Positions 18,640 through 29,701 of a stretch of 64,000 nucleotides of DNA are shown here, piece by piece. Positions within the stretch are counted from its first letter, which is position 1. Every line of letters starts with the position of its first letter. Below the pieces are notes generated by a model. It did not search any database and had not been told where the DNA came from. It saw only the letters and a list, made by a program, of their open reading frames with translations. The DNA comes from Thiorhodococcus mannitoliphagus (lineage in GTDB: Bacteria; Pseudomonadota; Gammaproteobacteria; Chromatiales; Chromatiaceae), in NCBI RefSeq assembly GCF_010915725.1, contig NZ_JAAIJR010000010.1, forward strand, positions 1 through 64,000, in the 5' to 3' direction. The position numbers were made by a program, and so were the translations under genes.

Positions 18640-20124
18640 TCAGTCCACCGGCGCACAGGGTCCTGCCTTCTCCGCCGGATGATCACTGCCGCAAGTGGCC
18701 AACGTCTTGCCGTCGGGATCCAGCAAGCCTCCCGTCCAGCCGGCTTCACCGCGCGGCTGAAGCTCCATGTAGCCGAAGGCGTGGAGACCCAAACCGGCCC
18801 AGCCGATCTCGCCGAAGGCAAAGGAGAAGGGCATCCTGTCCTGGCCCGGATCGAGTTCGATCCCGCTATTGCCGATGACGAGTTGATCGGGACCGGCGGG
18901 CATGCCGTCGCGCGTGCGCCCGATGGCCTCGAAGGTGTGCATGTGACCCGAGAGAATGAGCTCGAAGGCACCCGCGATGGGGTGTCGCTGATCGGACCTC
19001 TGCAAGGTCTGGTTGATGAGCGCAAACCGGCCGGAGGGGTCGGTCTGGTTGGAAGCGGTCGAGGTGTCCGCCGCACGCACCGCCCAGATCGGCCGATGCG
19101 TCAACAGCCAGCGCGGGGACTGCTCCGGGGCAGCATCCACGAGGGTTCGGAGCGCCTGGAACTGTCGGTCGAAATGCCCCTGGTGCAGGGAGCCTCGGTC
19201 ACAGGCATTGGCGGAGTCCATGACGACGATGGAGAGCCCGGCCAGATCCAAGCGATAGGGACGGCCGAAGACCTGAGGTTCGGTGCTCTCCGCGGGCGGG
19301 CAGGTGCCTTGACCGGTGGCGACATCCGGCAGGTCGGAGCCGGGATCGAGCAGATAGAACCAGCCCGGCCCCGCGCGGCTGCACAACTCGTGATTGCCTC
19401 GGGCGACGATCCAGGGCGCCGCGGCCAGCAACGCCGTCGCGGGCTTGAAGAAATCCAGCCACCAGTTCGTCCATTGGTCCGGTTGGTCGCTGCCGGGGCT
19501 GTTCTGGCCAAGGTAGGGGCCCGGCAGCGTGCAACTAATGGCGTCGGTGTTGTCTCCGGCATCGTAGACGTGCTCCTGCTTGCCATTGATCGCGACCTTG
19601 CCGGGGGTTCCGCGATAGTTGTAGTCCCCCATGTGCAGCACGATATCCGGATCTGCGCGCGCGGCAGTGTTGGCGATGTCGAGCAGGGGCCAGGCCGAAC
19701 TCCCTGGCTGACATCCCCCTTGGGATCCAGGGCGACACCCAGAATCGCCGATGACCGCCAGATGCGCTGCCGCGACGGGTGGACCGGGCAGCCGTCGATC
19801 ACTGCCTTGGACTTGCATCTCTCTGGTCACGACCGCTTCGCAGACCTGGATGTCGAAATGAGCGGGGTCCGGATTCGTGCGGGCTTGTGTGGCAATGGCC
19901 GCTCCGCCGCCGCTTGCGGGTACCAGCCTTGGACACGCCGACGCGGCCCCTTGCAGAATCACCCGTGCGATGGTGACCTGACCGCCGTGGCTGGTGGGTG
20001 CCAGAATGCTGTAGGCGGACAGGACCTCGCCGGACGTCGGATCACACCGCGCCGCCGGCGCGCCGAGGACGGCGAAACACGAGAACATGGAAAACATGGT
20101 AAGAAGAGGGACATTCGATCGCAT
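18640..20124 (-). CDS. Secreted calcineurin-like metallophosphoesterase
   Basis: A 494-residue exported protein with a signal peptide (LLTMFSMFSCFAVLGAPAAR). The dinuclear-metal motifs occur in order: GDSG (about 125), GDYNYR (about 167), GNHE (about 245), LTHRP (about 342) and GHMH (about 395). They resemble acid-phosphatase-type purple phosphatases or cyclic phosphodiesterases acting in the periplasm. Several Cys residues in the mature part fit disulfides. The C-terminus ends with GLLDPDGKTLATCGSD. The substrate is unknown. It is divergent from the stand-alone CheB gene, with a 157-bp intergenic region between them. Confidence 0.85.
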   Translation of the reverse strand: MRSNVPLLTMFSMFSCFAVLGAPAARCDPTSGEVLSAYSILAPTSHGGQVTIARVILQGAASACPRLVPASGGGAAIATQARTNPDPAHFDIQVCEAVVTREMQVQGSDRRLPGPPVAAAHLAVIGDSGCRPGSQGGCQPGSSAWPLLDIANTAARADPDIVLHMGDYNYRGTPGKVAINGKQEHVYDAGDNTDAISCTLPGPYLGQNSPGSDQPDQWTNWWLDFFKPATALLAAAPWIVARGNHELCSRAGPGWFYLLDPGSDLPDVATGQGTCPPAESTEPQVFGRPYRLDLAGLSIVVMDSANACDRGSLHQGHFDRQFQALRTLVDAAPEQSPRWLLTHRPIWAVRAADTSTASNQTDPSGRFALINQTLQRSDQRHPIAGAFELILSGHMHTFEAIGRTRDGMPAGPDQLVIGNSGIELDPGQDRMPFSFAFGEIGWAGLGLHAFGYMELQPRGEAGWTGGLLDPDGKTLATCGSDHPAEKAGPCAPVD

Positions 20125-20281
20125 CGGAGGCTCCGTGTGGTGAATGCCGCAGGACTGCGACGGTGTGTGTCGAGTGAGTGCGTTGGGCGCCTTGTCACCA
20201 ATCCCTCAGACGCCTTGAATAGGCGCTGCGATCATGGCGAATCGAGCGTCAATTGAACCCATCTGAAACAGAGGATCGCCC

Positions 20282-20908
20282 ATGGACGCCAAGCCTGCCA
20301 CGACCGATTTCCCGATCGTCTGTGTCGGCGGCTCGGCCGGTGGTCTCGATGCCTATACCCGGTTGCTGCGCCATTTGCCGAATGACATGGGAGTGGCAAT
20401 CGTCATCGTGAATCACCTGAGAACCGTCGCGACCCATCTCCACGAGATTCTCCCCGCTCATACCAAGATGCCGGTGGAGTTGATCACGGAACGTTTGCTC
20501 ATCCGGCCGAACCAGGTGTTCATCATCCCGGCGCAGCGTGACCTTCACGTCTTCAATGGCGAGTTCCGGTTGAAGCCGATCTCAAAGCCGAGGGGATGGC
20601 CGGACGTGATCACCGTCTTTCTGCGTTCACTTACCCAGCATTGGGACGGCAAGCTGATCGCGGTCATCGTCTCCGGCTACGATGGCGATGGCGCCGAGGC
20701 GCTGTGTGGGATCAAAGCGGGCGGCGGAATCACCATCGCGCAGGCACCCGACACCGCTGGGCAGCCAGACATGCCGGAGAGCGCCATCGCAAGCGGCTGT
20801 ATCGACTTCATCCTGTCGCCGGAAGCGATCGCGCAAAAAATCGCCAGCATTGCCCGAGGAGATGATCAGGGCCCTGGTTCAATCGCCGCCGAGGCGCTGC
20901 AGCCGTGA
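20282..20908 (+). CDS. Stand-alone CheB-type methylesterase domain
   Basis: A 208-residue protein consisting only of the CheB catalytic domain. The catalytic triad can be read as Ser18 in GGSAGG, His45 in VNHL and Asp136 in GYDGDGA. These hydrolyse methyl-glutamate esters on chemoreceptors. There is no receiver domain, so it would not be controlled by CheA phosphorylation directly. Such free CheB domains are often components of CheB/CheR sensory systems. No cheR lies beside it, although a degraded CheR-linker fragment is present at 52190. The start ATG follows AGAGGATCGCCC. It converges with the hybrid kinase (56 bp). A dihaem chemoreceptor lies 6 kb away. Confidence 0.85.
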   Translation: MDAKPATTDFPIVCVGGSAGGLDAYTRLLRHLPNDMGVAIVIVNHLRTVATHLHEILPAHTKMPVELITERLLIRPNQVFIIPAQRDLHVFNGEFRLKPISKPRGWPDVITVFLRSLTQHWDGKLIAVIVSGYDGDGAEALCGIKAGGGITIAQAPDTAGQPDMPESAIASGCIDFILSPEAIAQKIASIARGDDQGPGSIAAEALQP

Positions 20909-20964
20909 TCGGAGCGCGTCGATCTCATCGAGCAGATCCAGCACAAGCGCCGTGCTGGTCGCGA

Positions 20965-23900
20965 TCAGGGTCCCTCCGAGGGCGGTCGCTCGAGCTGCAA
21001 GACAGCCAGCGCGGCTTCGAAATCAAAGGCTTCAAGACGCTCCATGAGTGTGCCAAACCCTTCACCGAGGATTCCCCTGAGCAAGGGGGCATTGGTCTCG
21101 CACAGCTGCTGGGCCGCCGTGTCCGCCTCCGCGACCAGCGTGGTGAGTTCACTCAGGATCGCCGCGGCTGTCGACGGGTCGCTCGGCGCCTCGACCGGCT
21201 CGGTCAAGGGCCTCGCCTGGGTCGGCTGTAACGCGGCAGAGAGCACCTCAAGCATCTGCTCCATCTCCTCGATCAATGGCGTGACCAAGGCTGGATCGGG
21301 AACTTCCGCCTGACGCAGAATTTCATCAAGACGTGTGGCTGCCTGCTCCATTGCCGTGATGCCGAGGTTGCCCGCCACGCCCTTGAGGCTGTGCGCAAGC
21401 CGACGCACCGACTCCTGCTCACCGGCCTGGAGGTGGGCCGAGATCGCGGCTGGCTGCTCCCGATAGCTGCTGATGAAGCGTCGCAGCAAGGCAAGATACT
21501 TGTCCGCATTCCCGTTGAGCGCGGCGAGTCCGCGAGACAGATTGAGGTCAGAAAGGCCAGCCAATCGGTCTAGCTCGGACGCGGCCGAGTCCGGCGGCGC
21601 GGTCGCGGTCTCCGAGACGGCATCGCGCATCTCGGCGAGAGATTCCAGGGACGTGCCCGACGTCCGCGGCAGCCAGTGAAGCAGCGCCGCATAGAGCGCC
21701 TGCGGCTCCACCGGCTTGGGGATGAAGTCGTTCATACCCGCTTGCAGACAGGCCCGACGATCCTCGTCGAAGGCATTGGCCGTCAGGGCGAGAATTGGCA
21801 ACTGTTCGCGCCCCGGCAAGGCGCGGATCGCGCGCGTCGCCTCCAGCCCATCGAGCACAGGCATCTGTACGTCCATCAGAACCAGGTCATAGCGCTTGGA
21901 ACCCACCCGCTCCAGCGCCTCGCGACCATCGCCGGCGGTCTCGGTACTCAGGTTGACGGCTTTGAGAATCTCGACCGCGACCTCCTGGTTGATCGGGTTG
22001 TCTTCCACCAGGAGGATGCGCGCGCCGCTGTAGCTGCTTGCGATCTCGGCGGCCACCTCGCGGGAGGGCGTCGCGCGCGATTCCGGATGCACGGCCGCCC
22101 CCGGCCGCAGGCGTGCGGTGAACCAGAAGCAGCTGCCCTTGCCGGGCTCGCTCAGGGCGCCAGCGTCACCGCCCATCAGACAAGCCAAACGGCCCGTGAT
22201 CGCGAGTCCCAGTCCGGTTCCGCCATACTTGCGCGAGACGGATTCATCGGCTTGCTCGAAGGCCTCGAACAAGCGCGCCAGCATTGAGGGCTCGATGCCG
22301 ATTCCGCTGTCCTCAACCTCGAAGCGCACGAGCAGCTGCCCATCGTCTTCGTGCTCCAAGAACGCTCGGAGGACAATCCGGCCGCGCTCAGTGAACTTGA
22401 CGGCATTGGCGGCGAGATTGAGCAGGCACTGACGCAAGCGCATCAGATCGCCGCGCAGCCACCGAGGGAGACCACGTTCTTCGACATCCACCCGCAGCCC
22501 CTTGGCGGCTGCCGACTCCGCGATCAGGAAGCGGGTGTGCTCCAGGATCTCCGGCAGCGCGAAATCACGCGCTTCGACCTGCATCCGCCCGGCCTCGATC
22601 TTGGACAGATCGAGGATGTCGTTGATCACGCCCAAGAGGTGATGGGCCGATGCATCGATCTTACCCAGGCGCTCCTGCTGCGCCTCGGTCAGTGGCGACT
22701 GCTGGAGCAGATGCGTCAGCCCGATGATGGCATTCATGGGCGTGCGGATCTCATGACTCATGTTCGCCAGGAAGCGGCTCTTGGCCTGGCTGGCGGCTTC
22801 CGCCTCTTCCTTGGCGGCCGCGAGCTGGATCTCGGCGCGGCGGCGGCCGTAGATCCGCCAGAGGTCGTTGCCGATGGCCTGGAGTTCTCGCACATCGGAT
22901 TCGTCGTAATCCCTGGACTTGTTGCCGACCCCAAGCAGGGCGCGTACCTGCCCGTTGTCGATCACGGGAACCCCCAGGTGGCGAACGAACTCGATCTGGC
23001 CTTGAGGTTGACCCCGTCGGCCGTTCAACCGCTGACAATCGTTGTGGATGACGGGACGTGCGAGACGTACGGCATCGGCCCAAGCACCGGCCTCGCTGAT
23101 GGGAGCCTGCGGTTGAGGGTCGGCGCCGCAACGGGCCGGCGTCCCGCTCGACCAGGTCATCAACCGGATGGTCTCCTGCTCATCGTCGAGGAAATACAGA
23201 GAGCCGACCTCGCTCGCGGTCAGGCGTACCGCCGCGTCGATCCCTTGCCGCAGCAGATCGTGCTCGTCCAGTGTGTTGGCCGACTGGCTGATCTCGAACA
23301 TGGCCCTGAATCGCTCGTCGGTGCGCGACAAGACGGCGTTGGCTCGCTCCAGCTCGCGCGTGCGCTCGCCGACCAGCTGTTCCAAGTCCTGCTGGTGGCG
23401 CTCCAGCTCGGCCTCCGCCCGCTTGCGGGCGGTGATGTCCTGATGCAAACAGAACAGATAGCGCTGTCCCATCGCTTCCACGCAGTTCACGCTCACCTCG
23501 ACGTCGTACTCAGTCCCGTCCTTACGGCGGTGACGTGTCTCGACGATGCGGTGTGCTACATCGGTACGCCGGAAGTCCTCCTCCATGCGCGCGCGCGGGA
23601 TGCCGACGTCCCAGTCCCAGACATGCAGCCCCATCAGCTCGTCCAGCGCATAGCCCAACATGGCGGCAAAGGCCGGATTGGCCTCAACCATGGATGCGTC
23701 CGGGCGGAATACCGCGATGCCGTCTCTTGACTGCTCGAAAAGGATGCGACGTCGTTGTGCCTCATCCCGCAGTGCTTGCTGGGTCCACAGCCGTTCGACC
23801 GACTCGGCTACGGTCATCAGTGCCTCTTTCACACGCGACATCTCCGAGCGATGACGGGTGTCGGCGAGCAGTAAGATGCCGGCTGTGTCGAGTCCTAGCT

Positions 23901-26196
23901 GCAGCGGCACACTGATGCAGGTGACGACGCCCAGCGCAGACAAAGGTGCCGGAATGGATCGGGGCTGCGGTTTGCCGTTTTGCTTCCCGGACGACTGGAC
24001 GCCGATGTCCGCCGATTCGATCTCGCTCGCCACCACGGGTGCCAGCCGACTCAGGACAACTTCGGGCAGTCCGACGCTGCTCAGAAAGGTCATGTCGTCG
24101 TGGTCCGGATCCAGGCGCGCAATGGCGGCGATGGGAAATGCCAGCCGGGTCGCCAGCAGCGGCGGCAGCGCCTGATGGAAGCCATCCAAGGTGTTGCAGG
24201 TGCTGGCGAGCTGCATGACGGCGTTCACCGTCTCGCGCGCCCGTTCGCGATCGACCCGTGCGCTGATGTCGCCGTAGGTGACGACGACCCCGCCGCTCGG
24301 GGGCGGCAGGGCCGCCGCGATGACCTCAAGCCAGGTGACCTCCGTATCGGCCCGCACGAAGCCGATCTCCCCGCTGTGCGGCCCGCCGCCTTCCCGGAGC
24401 GCGCGCACGCTGGGGAATTCCTCGGACGGCATGGGCGTACCGTCGCGTCGCAGCACCTGCCAAACAGCGTCATCCAGCGTGTGGCTCAGATGCGACTCGC
24501 GCGGAAGACCCAGCAGGCGCTCGGCGGCCGGGTTGGTCTCGAGGATTTGCCCCTGAGCGTCGGACACCGTGATTCCGAGCGGAAAGTGCTCGAACAGGAC
24601 GCGATACTTGGCGAGGGCGAGGTCGCGCGCCTGTTCGATACGCCGGGACTCGGTGATGTCGATGTTGAGGCCGAAGATGCCCAGCACGCGCTCCCCTTGG
24701 CGGATCGGGGCAACGATATTCCGGAAGAACCGCGTTTCACCCTCCCGCACATAAGAAACCTCTTCGTCCACCACCTCTTCCGCCATGACACGCGCGTTGG
24801 TGTCCAGCCAGAGGCGCAGCACCTCCTCGGAGATGGCATGGTCCTGCGGGCGCTTGCCGAGCAGGCTGCCCCAATGCCGCACCAGCACCGCGTTCTCCAT
24901 GAAGCAGTACCCATCAAGGTCGCGCGCCCAGAATTCGAAGGGGACGTTGTCGATCACGGCCTGCAGCTCGGCCGTGCGCTCATCCACTTTGCGCTCGAGC
25001 CTGGTGTTGAGTTCGCGGATCTCGTCTTCGATGCGCCGGCGTTCAGTGATCTCCGACTCCAAGGCTTGAGTGCGCTCGGCGATCCGCTGCTCCAGCACGG
25101 CATTCATCTGCTGGACTTCATCCTCCGCTCGCAGCCTGGCGGACAGTTCTTGCCTGAGCCGAATGGCGCGCTCGCTTGATCTGCCCAGCGCCCGCAGCAG
25201 ACCGGTCAGGAGCAGGCTGATGAGGCTGCCGCTGATGGCCACCAGCAGCACGGGAAAGGCCATGATGGTCGAGGGCGCATTGGCCATGGGCGCAACCTGG
25301 AGCGTCCAGCGCTGCCCATTGAAGTCCACGGGCAGCTCGATCGCTTGATCCGACGTCTCTTCCAGGCCGTCAACGCCACTGGGGTATGCATACAAGAGGC
25401 TCTCAGCACCGATTTGGGCACCCTCGTAGACCGTGAACTGAACCTGAAGGGGGGCAGGTCGATCCCAGTCGTTCAGAATGCCCCGCATGAAATCGGGCAT
25501 CCGATAGGTGCTGTAGATCCAGCCCCTGAGAGCCGACTGGCGCTCCGCCACGTCGGCGATTGGCGGACCGACCCGATAGACGGGGACGAACATCAGAAGA
25601 TTGGCCGCTGGCGCGTCCGTCTTGGTCTCCCGATCCAAGAGGACATTGCTGGCAAGCGCGACGATGTCCTGATCGCGCGCTTGCTCCATGGCGACCCGGC
25701 ATCGCGGGTTGGTGAGCAGGTCATAGCCGAACCTGCCCTGGCTGCTGGCGGAGACGGGCGCCTGATCGACAATCGCGGAATACAGCGTCCGCCGCCCCGG
25801 TGGCCAGACCCGATAATCTGGGAAGCCCTCGGCGCGGAACGCCTGCTGATGCGCATCGAGCTGGTCCGGCTGGATGCGCAGGGCGAAGCCAGCTTCTTGG
25901 ATGGCGAGGAAATCCTTGTGCGCCTTGCTCTGCGCGATGAAGGTCTGCCACTCCTGCTGCGTCACCTCCGATGAAGCGGCAAAGAAGGCGGCGGCAGCGC
26001 GGAGAAAAAGTGCGTGTGCATGGAGCCGCTGGTGAAGCTCATGGACGAGGTCATGACCAATGAGCAGCAGTGCTCGGTCGCGTTCGGCTTCCTCGTCGGA
26101 GCGCACATGGAGGGTCGCGAGCAGGGTCAGGAGCAGCCCCATCCCCAGTGCGATCCAGCTGAGCCAAGGGGAAGGCCGCGCGTTCATGCTTGCCAT
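20965..26196 (-). CDS. CHASE-PAS-GAF hybrid sensor histidine kinase with receiver and Hpt domains
   Basis: A 1,743-residue inner-membrane sensor. The first helix ([18 protein letters not shown]) and a second near 315-340 enclose a periplasmic CHASE domain with the [11 protein letters not shown] stretch. Then come a coiled coil, at least three PAS domains, two GAF domains, the HisKA box [15 protein letters not shown] (His about 1148), an ATPase with NLAANAVKF and GGTGLGLAI, a receiver [11 protein letters not shown] (Asp about 1442) and an Hpt domain [11 protein letters not shown] (His about 1602). It is a complete phosphorelay within one chain; only an output regulator is missing. The CHASE ligand is unknown. 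I chose the ATG at 26194-26196, with AGGGA 8 bases upstream. The hairpin at 26307 lies in its probable promoter region. Confidence 0.9.
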   Translation of the reverse strand: MASMNARPSPWLSWIALGMGLLLTLLATLHVRSDEEAERDRALLLIGHDLVHELHQRLHAHALFLRAAAAFFAASSEVTQQEWQTFIAQSKAHKDFLAIQEAGFALRIQPDQLDAHQQAFRAEGFPDYRVWPPGRRTLYSAIVDQAPVSASSQGRFGYDLLTNPRCRVAMEQARDQDIVALASNVLLDRETKTDAPAANLLMFVPVYRVGPPIADVAERQSALRGWIYSTYRMPDFMRGILNDWDRPAPLQVQFTVYEGAQIGAESLLYAYPSGVDGLEETSDQAIELPVDFNGQRWTLQVAPMANAPSTIMAFPVLLVAISGSLISLLLTGLLRALGRSSERAIRLRQELSARLRAEDEVQQMNAVLEQRIAERTQALESEITERRRIEDEIRELNTRLERKVDERTAELQAVIDNVPFEFWARDLDGYCFMENAVLVRHWGSLLGKRPQDHAISEEVLRLWLDTNARVMAEEVVDEEVSYVREGETRFFRNIVAPIRQGERVLGIFGLNIDITESRRIEQARDLALAKYRVLFEHFPLGITVSDAQGQILETNPAAERLLGLPRESHLSHTLDDAVWQVLRRDGTPMPSEEFPSVRALREGGGPHSGEIGFVRADTEVTWLEVIAAALPPPSGGVVVTYGDISARVDRERARETVNAVMQLASTCNTLDGFHQALPPLLATRLAFPIAAIARLDPDHDDMTFLSSVGLPEVVLSRLAPVVASEIESADIGVQSSGKQNGKPQPRSIPAPLSALGVVTCISVPLQLGLDTAGILLLADTRHRSEMSRVKEALMTVAESVERLWTQQALRDEAQRRRILFEQSRDGIAVFRPDASMVEANPAFAAMLGYALDELMGLHVWDWDVGIPRARMEEDFRRTDVAHRIVETRHRRKDGTEYDVEVSVNCVEAMGQRYLFCLHQDITARKRAEAELERHQQDLEQLVGERTRELERANAVLSRTDERFRAMFEISQSANTLDEHDLLRQGIDAAVRLTASEVGSLYFLDDEQETIRLMTWSSGTPARCGADPQPQAPISEAGAWADAVRLARPVIHNDCQRLNGRRGQPQGQIEFVRHLGVPVIDNGQVRALLGVGNKSRDYDESDVRELQAIGNDLWRIYGRRRAEIQLAAAKEEAEAASQAKSRFLANMSHEIRTPMNAIIGLTHLLQQSPLTEAQQERLGKIDASAHHLLGVINDILDLSKIEAGRMQVEARDFALPEILEHTRFLIAESAAAKGLRVDVEERGLPRWLRGDLMRLRQCLLNLAANAVKFTERGRIVLRAFLEHEDDGQLLVRFEVEDSGIGIEPSMLARLFEAFEQADESVSRKYGGTGLGLAITGRLACLMGGDAGALSEPGKGSCFWFTARLRPGAAVHPESRATPSREVAAEIASSYSGARILLVEDNPINQEVAVEILKAVNLSTETAGDGREALERVGSKRYDLVLMDVQMPVLDGLEATRAIRALPGREQLPILALTANAFDEDRRACLQAGMNDFIPKPVEPQALYAALLHWLPRTSGTSLESLAEMRDAVSETATAPPDSAASELDRLAGLSDLNLSRGLAALNGNADKYLALLRRFISSYREQPAAISAHLQAGEQESVRRLAHSLKGVAGNLGITAMEQAATRLDEILRQAEVPDPALVTPLIEEMEQMLEVLSAALQPTQARPLTEPVEAPSDPSTAAAILSELTTLVAEADTAAQQLCETNAPLLRGILGEGFGTLMERLEAFDFEAALAVLQLERPPSEGP

Positions 26197-26306
26197 GGGT
26201 GGTTCCCTATGCAAGAACGTCTCTGTTTGACAGCGTACGCAATAAGCACTGCAGATCCGTTGACGACCAAGGCTTTTCTAGGCGACCTGTCAAAGCGGCT
26301 CATATC

Positions 26307-26325
26307 ACCCTATCAAGGATAGGGT
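26307..26325. promoter_or_regulatory. Perfect 8-bp hairpin upstream of the hybrid kinase gene
   Basis: ACCCTATC and GATAGGGT form a perfect stem around a 3-nt loop (AAG), about 110 bp upstream of the hybrid kinase start. It could be an operator or a structured leader element. There is no T-tract on either side, so a terminator is unlikely. Confidence 0.35.
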
Positions 26326-26395
26326 TACACAGACATTGGCATATTCGAGCAAACAAGTGGGCGTGGTCAAGCCAAGGGGGCAGGTCACCTCAACA

Positions 26396-26506
26396 CCTAT
26401 CGGTTTCCCGAAATCAACCGGAACAGCCGCTCCAAGCCTGCGTAGCCAGGCCATCCTGGCCTGGTTTGCCAGGGCTGGAAGCCCTGGCTACATAAAACCG
26501 ATAGGT
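26396..26506. repeat. 111-bp element with 12-bp terminal inverted repeats
   Basis: ACCTATCGGTTT at 26396-26407 is matched exactly by AAACCGATAGGT at 26495-26506. The interior holds smaller palindromes (GTAGCCAGG...CCTGGCTAC and CAGGCCATCCTGGCCTG). GGCAGGTCAC lies just before the left end and GGCAGGTCACA just after the right. The shape suggests a nonautonomous mobile element or a REP-type extragenic unit. The whole gap 26215-26654 has no gene. Confidence 0.6.
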
Positions 26507-26654
26507 GGTGAGGGCAGGTCACAAGGCCAACGCACTCGGTCAAGACAAGCAAGGGGGCAGGTTTCAAGCACCAGCAACGCAAGCAGTGGGGACGGGGCTT
26601 GAAATCTACTATCTGCTCCCAATCCGGCGCTTGGAAGCTAGAGGACGTCCCCTG

Positions 26655-27051
26655 TCAGGCCCTGATTACCCCCTCTGAAAAACCGTCCCTCGCATAGGCG
26701 GTGAGATAGACGTAGCAGGTTCGCGGATCCTCGGCCAGATCGAGGAAACTCAAGCGGCGGCCCGGCCAAGACGTGTAATCCGACTCGTTCGGACCGGGTG
26801 TCAGATCGCGCACCAGCATGCCCCAATCCAGGAAGACGCGCCGTCGCGCCGGACCCTCGATGACGATGCGCATGTCACGGCGACGCGGTTCGCTCCTGAC
26901 CTTGTCCATCAGAAGCGGTCACGACCTCCCGCTGGCCTTCGAGCATCTGCATGAATAGGCCGTCCTGGTAAAGCAGGCAGCCGGTGCGGCCGGTCGAGCG
27001 ATTGTAGCTAACGAATTGTGTTCGAAGGACGTCGAGCGCCGCCCCTGTCAT
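26655..27051 (-). pseudogene. BLUF blue-light photoreceptor, frameshifted and N-terminally truncated
   Basis: From the ATG at 27049-27051 the frame reads LDVLRTQFVSYNRSTGRTGC, then LLYQDGLFMQMLEGQREVVTA. This matches the BLUF core 'RRNNARxGVTGxLLYxDGxFxQxLEG'. At 26913 one extra base (T on the coding strand) shifts the frame. In the next frame, from 26909, the sequence continues LMDKVRSEPRRRDMRIVIEG and FLDWGMLVRDL, the normal end of a BLUF domain. Removing that base would restore TALMDKV. The first beta strand (with the flavin-contacting Tyr) is also absent. BLUF proteins bind FAD and signal blue light, often to c-di-GMP enzymes. Unless this is a sequencing error, the gene is dead. Confidence 0.75.
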
Positions 27052-27254
27052 CGGCGGCGTAGAGCCGAATACCCCGCTCGCGCAACTCGTCGACGACCTC
27101 TTGCAGGACGGCGTCCGCCGTCGGGACGAGGAGCGCCACCAGGACGAGGCCCAGGGTGACGGCAGTCAGCCTGCGAAAGACGATGGATAGGGTCGCCTTG
27201 ATAGGGCTCGCCTCCGGCTTCGCGAGCGCGGGACGCTTGCGGTGCCTGCTCCCA

Positions 27255-29699
27255 TCAGTCGGATGACAGCTGTGTTGGTCGGCGTGCGACCAAGGCCGTT
27301 TCGCGCTGCGCCGGTGAGCCGCGGCTCAGCTCGAACACCGCCACGGTGCGGCTGAGGGTCTCGGCCTGATCTTCCAGGCTTTCTGCCGCCGCGGCGGCCT
27401 GCTCAACCAGTGCGGCGTTGCGCTGGGTCATCTCATCCATCTGGGCGATTGCCTGGGTCACTTGTCCGATGCCCTGGCCCTGGTCACGGCTTGCGGTCGC
27501 GATCTCGGTCACCAGCTGCACCACCTGCTGGAAGGAGCCGACGATGGATGCCATGGTCTTGCCGGTGTCGTCGACGACCTTGGCACCGCTCTCGACCTGG
27601 GCCACTGAACCGTCGATCAAGCCCTTGATCTCCTTGGCGGCCTGGGCGCTGCGCTGGGCCAGACTCCGGACCTCCGAGGCGACCACCGCAAAGCCGCGCC
27701 CTTGCTCACCAGCGCGCGCGGCCTCGACGGCCGCGTTCAGCGCCAGGATATTGGTCTGGAAGGCAATGCCCTCGATCACCTCGATGATGTCGACGACCTG
27801 CCTGCTCGATGCCTGAATCCCGTGCATGGTTTCAGTCAGTTGCTTGACCAGCGTGTTGCCCGCCTCGGCCTGATAGTTAGCCATGTTCGCCAGGTCGCTG
27901 GCGCTACAGGCACTGACGGTGTTCTGCTGGGCGGCGGTATTGATCTGCTCCATGGAGCTGGTCGTCTGCTCCAGGCTGCTGGCTTGTGATTCGGTGCGCT
28001 CGGACAGATCCGCATTGCCTGCGGCGATTTCCGCAGCCGCGGTGCCAATGGCGTCCGTTGCTTTCAGAATCCTGCCGACCAGGTCACGCAGTTGATCGAC
28101 GGAGGCATTGGTGTCCTCCTTCAGCTGACCGAAGGTCCCTTGATAGTCGTCCTCGACGCGTTGACTCAGGTCGCCGCGCGCGAGTGCGTTGAGTACGCTG
28201 GAGGTGGTCTCCAGCGCGCCCTCTGTGTTGTCGAGCAGGGTGTTGATGTCACGGCCCAGCGCGGCGATGAAGCCCTGTTTGTCGGTGAGGTCGATACGTG
28301 CATCGAGCACCCCCACGGCTGCGCTCTGCACGATGGTGCCAACCTCCTTCTCGACACGGACCTCGCCAGTGCGATCGCGCCACTCTTCGACCACGCCGAG
28401 ACGCTCGCCTTGGGCGTTGAGCACCGGGCTTGCGGTCACCACTAGATGGTGATCGCCGAGGGCGAGTGCCGTCTCCTCGGGCGCCGCGAGCTGGTCCAGG
28501 AGGGCCGCCCGCTGCTGGGGATCGGCATGCAGGGCCTCCATGGCCGTGCCTTCCGGACGGTCCGCGCTGAAGGCTGGGATGCGCTGGCGCACCGCGCCTT
28601 CGACGTTCTTCAAGATGCGCTGCGCGGCTGGGTTGCTGTAGATCACAGCGCGGTTGGGCTCCGCGATCATGACCCCGGTACTGACGTTGTCCAGGGCGAT
28701 GCGGATGCGCAGGTTCTCCTCCGCGACGCGGCGATCGGCCTCGATGCGGGCGCGCAGTTGATCCTGCATGCGCTTCATGTTGGCCAGCAGGCTGGTGTCG
28801 TCGCCGGCACGCAGCGCGATGGCGTTGTTCAGGTCTCCCTCGGCGATCGCCCGGGTGATGGCGACGGCCGCGGCCGGCTCGCCGCCCAAACGGCGGATCA
28901 GGGAACGAAAGATCCAGACCAGGATCAGCACGGTCGGGACCAGCACGCCGATGATGGCCGCCGCCATGCTGAGCAGGGTCTCATCGCGCTGCTGGGCGAA
29001 GGGCTGGGTATCCAGACGCACGCGCAGATAGCCGCCGTCTTCACCGACACGCCAGTGGGTATGACAGACGACGCACTCCCCCTCGACCGCTAGGGCGTAG
29101 TAGAAATCCCGGTAGCCAGGACCCGTCAGCGTCGCGCTGCGTGAATCGGATGCGAACTTCAGCCCTTCGTCCATGACGAAGTGGCAATCGGCGCAGGACT
29201 GGCCGCTGCCCTGGTACTCGGCGACGTGCTTTTTCGCCGTCGGTGTGTCGATGACGTCGCGCAGGGTCCAATCGGCACGCTGGAAGCGGCCCTTGGTCTC
29301 GCCATAGCGCGGCTCGTTGATGTTGTTGGTCAGTTGACCCTCGGCCTGCACGAAGGGCAGGCCCAAGCTGGTTAGCCCGGAGCGATAGACCATCTGCTTG
29401 AAGCGCGCGTAGAGGGCGACATCCATGACCCCGTCGAGTTCGGCGAAGTCGTCGATGGCGCGCTGAAAGCTCTGTCGCTGTCCCTTGTTGATCGACTCAT
29501 GGGTGTTCTTGACCAAGGTCGCCAGCAGGTGATCCCCGGTCTGTTCGACCCGCGCCTCGGACTGCGCGTTGAGATAGAGCCAGGCAAGCGTGAGCGCAAT
29601 GGTTGCGACCAGCGCTACACCCAGACCCATCGCGATCAAGGTCCGCGCCAGGATCGATTCGCGCCCCCCACCACCGTTTTTCTTTGAGCCCCTGGACAT
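27255..29699 (-). CDS. Methyl-accepting chemotaxis protein with periplasmic dihaem c-type sensor
   Basis: An 814-residue chemoreceptor. TM1 is at about 21-43 and TM2 at about 243-265. The periplasmic loop between them contains two haem-attachment motifs, CADCH (169-173) and CVVCH (209-213), so haem c is expected. HAMP follows TM2, then a PAS domain (about 335-445), a second HAMP-like linker and the long signalling hairpin with [20 protein letters not shown] and [16 protein letters not shown]. It should report redox state, oxygen, NO or a haem ligand to CheA. I chose the ATG at 29697-29699 (MSRGSKK), preceded by GAGGCATAGGC, over an upstream in-frame start. There is no CheR-tethering pentapeptide at the C-terminus. 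Confidence 0.9.
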   Translation of the reverse strand: MSRGSKKNGGGGRESILARTLIAMGLGVALVATIALTLAWLYLNAQSEARVEQTGDHLLATLVKNTHESINKGQRQSFQRAIDDFAELDGVMDVALYARFKQMVYRSGLTSLGLPFVQAEGQLTNNINEPRYGETKGRFQRADWTLRDVIDTPTAKKHVAEYQGSGQSCADCHFVMDEGLKFASDSRSATLTGPGYRDFYYALAVEGECVVCHTHWRVGEDGGYLRVRLDTQPFAQQRDETLLSMAAAIIGVLVPTVLILVWIFRSLIRRLGGEPAAAVAITRAIAEGDLNNAIALRAGDDTSLLANMKRMQDQLRARIEADRRVAEENLRIRIALDNVSTGVMIAEPNRAVIYSNPAAQRILKNVEGAVRQRIPAFSADRPEGTAMEALHADPQQRAALLDQLAAPEETALALGDHHLVVTASPVLNAQGERLGVVEEWRDRTGEVRVEKEVGTIVQSAAVGVLDARIDLTDKQGFIAALGRDINTLLDNTEGALETTSSVLNALARGDLSQRVEDDYQGTFGQLKEDTNASVDQLRDLVGRILKATDAIGTAAAEIAAGNADLSERTESQASSLEQTTSSMEQINTAAQQNTVSACSASDLANMANYQAEAGNTLVKQLTETMHGIQASSRQVVDIIEVIEGIAFQTNILALNAAVEAARAGEQGRGFAVVASEVRSLAQRSAQAAKEIKGLIDGSVAQVESGAKVVDDTGKTMASIVGSFQQVVQLVTEIATASRDQGQGIGQVTQAIAQMDEMTQRNAALVEQAAAAAESLEDQAETLSRTVAVFELSRGSPAQRETALVARRPTQLSSD

Positions 29700-29701
29700 G
29701 C

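Noticed and set aside
27052-27254. Minus-strand frame reading LTAVTLGLVLVALLVPTADA between the BLUF remnant and the chemoreceptor
   Set aside because: No start codon or ribosome-binding site and no clear family; it may be a fragment, but I cannot support it.
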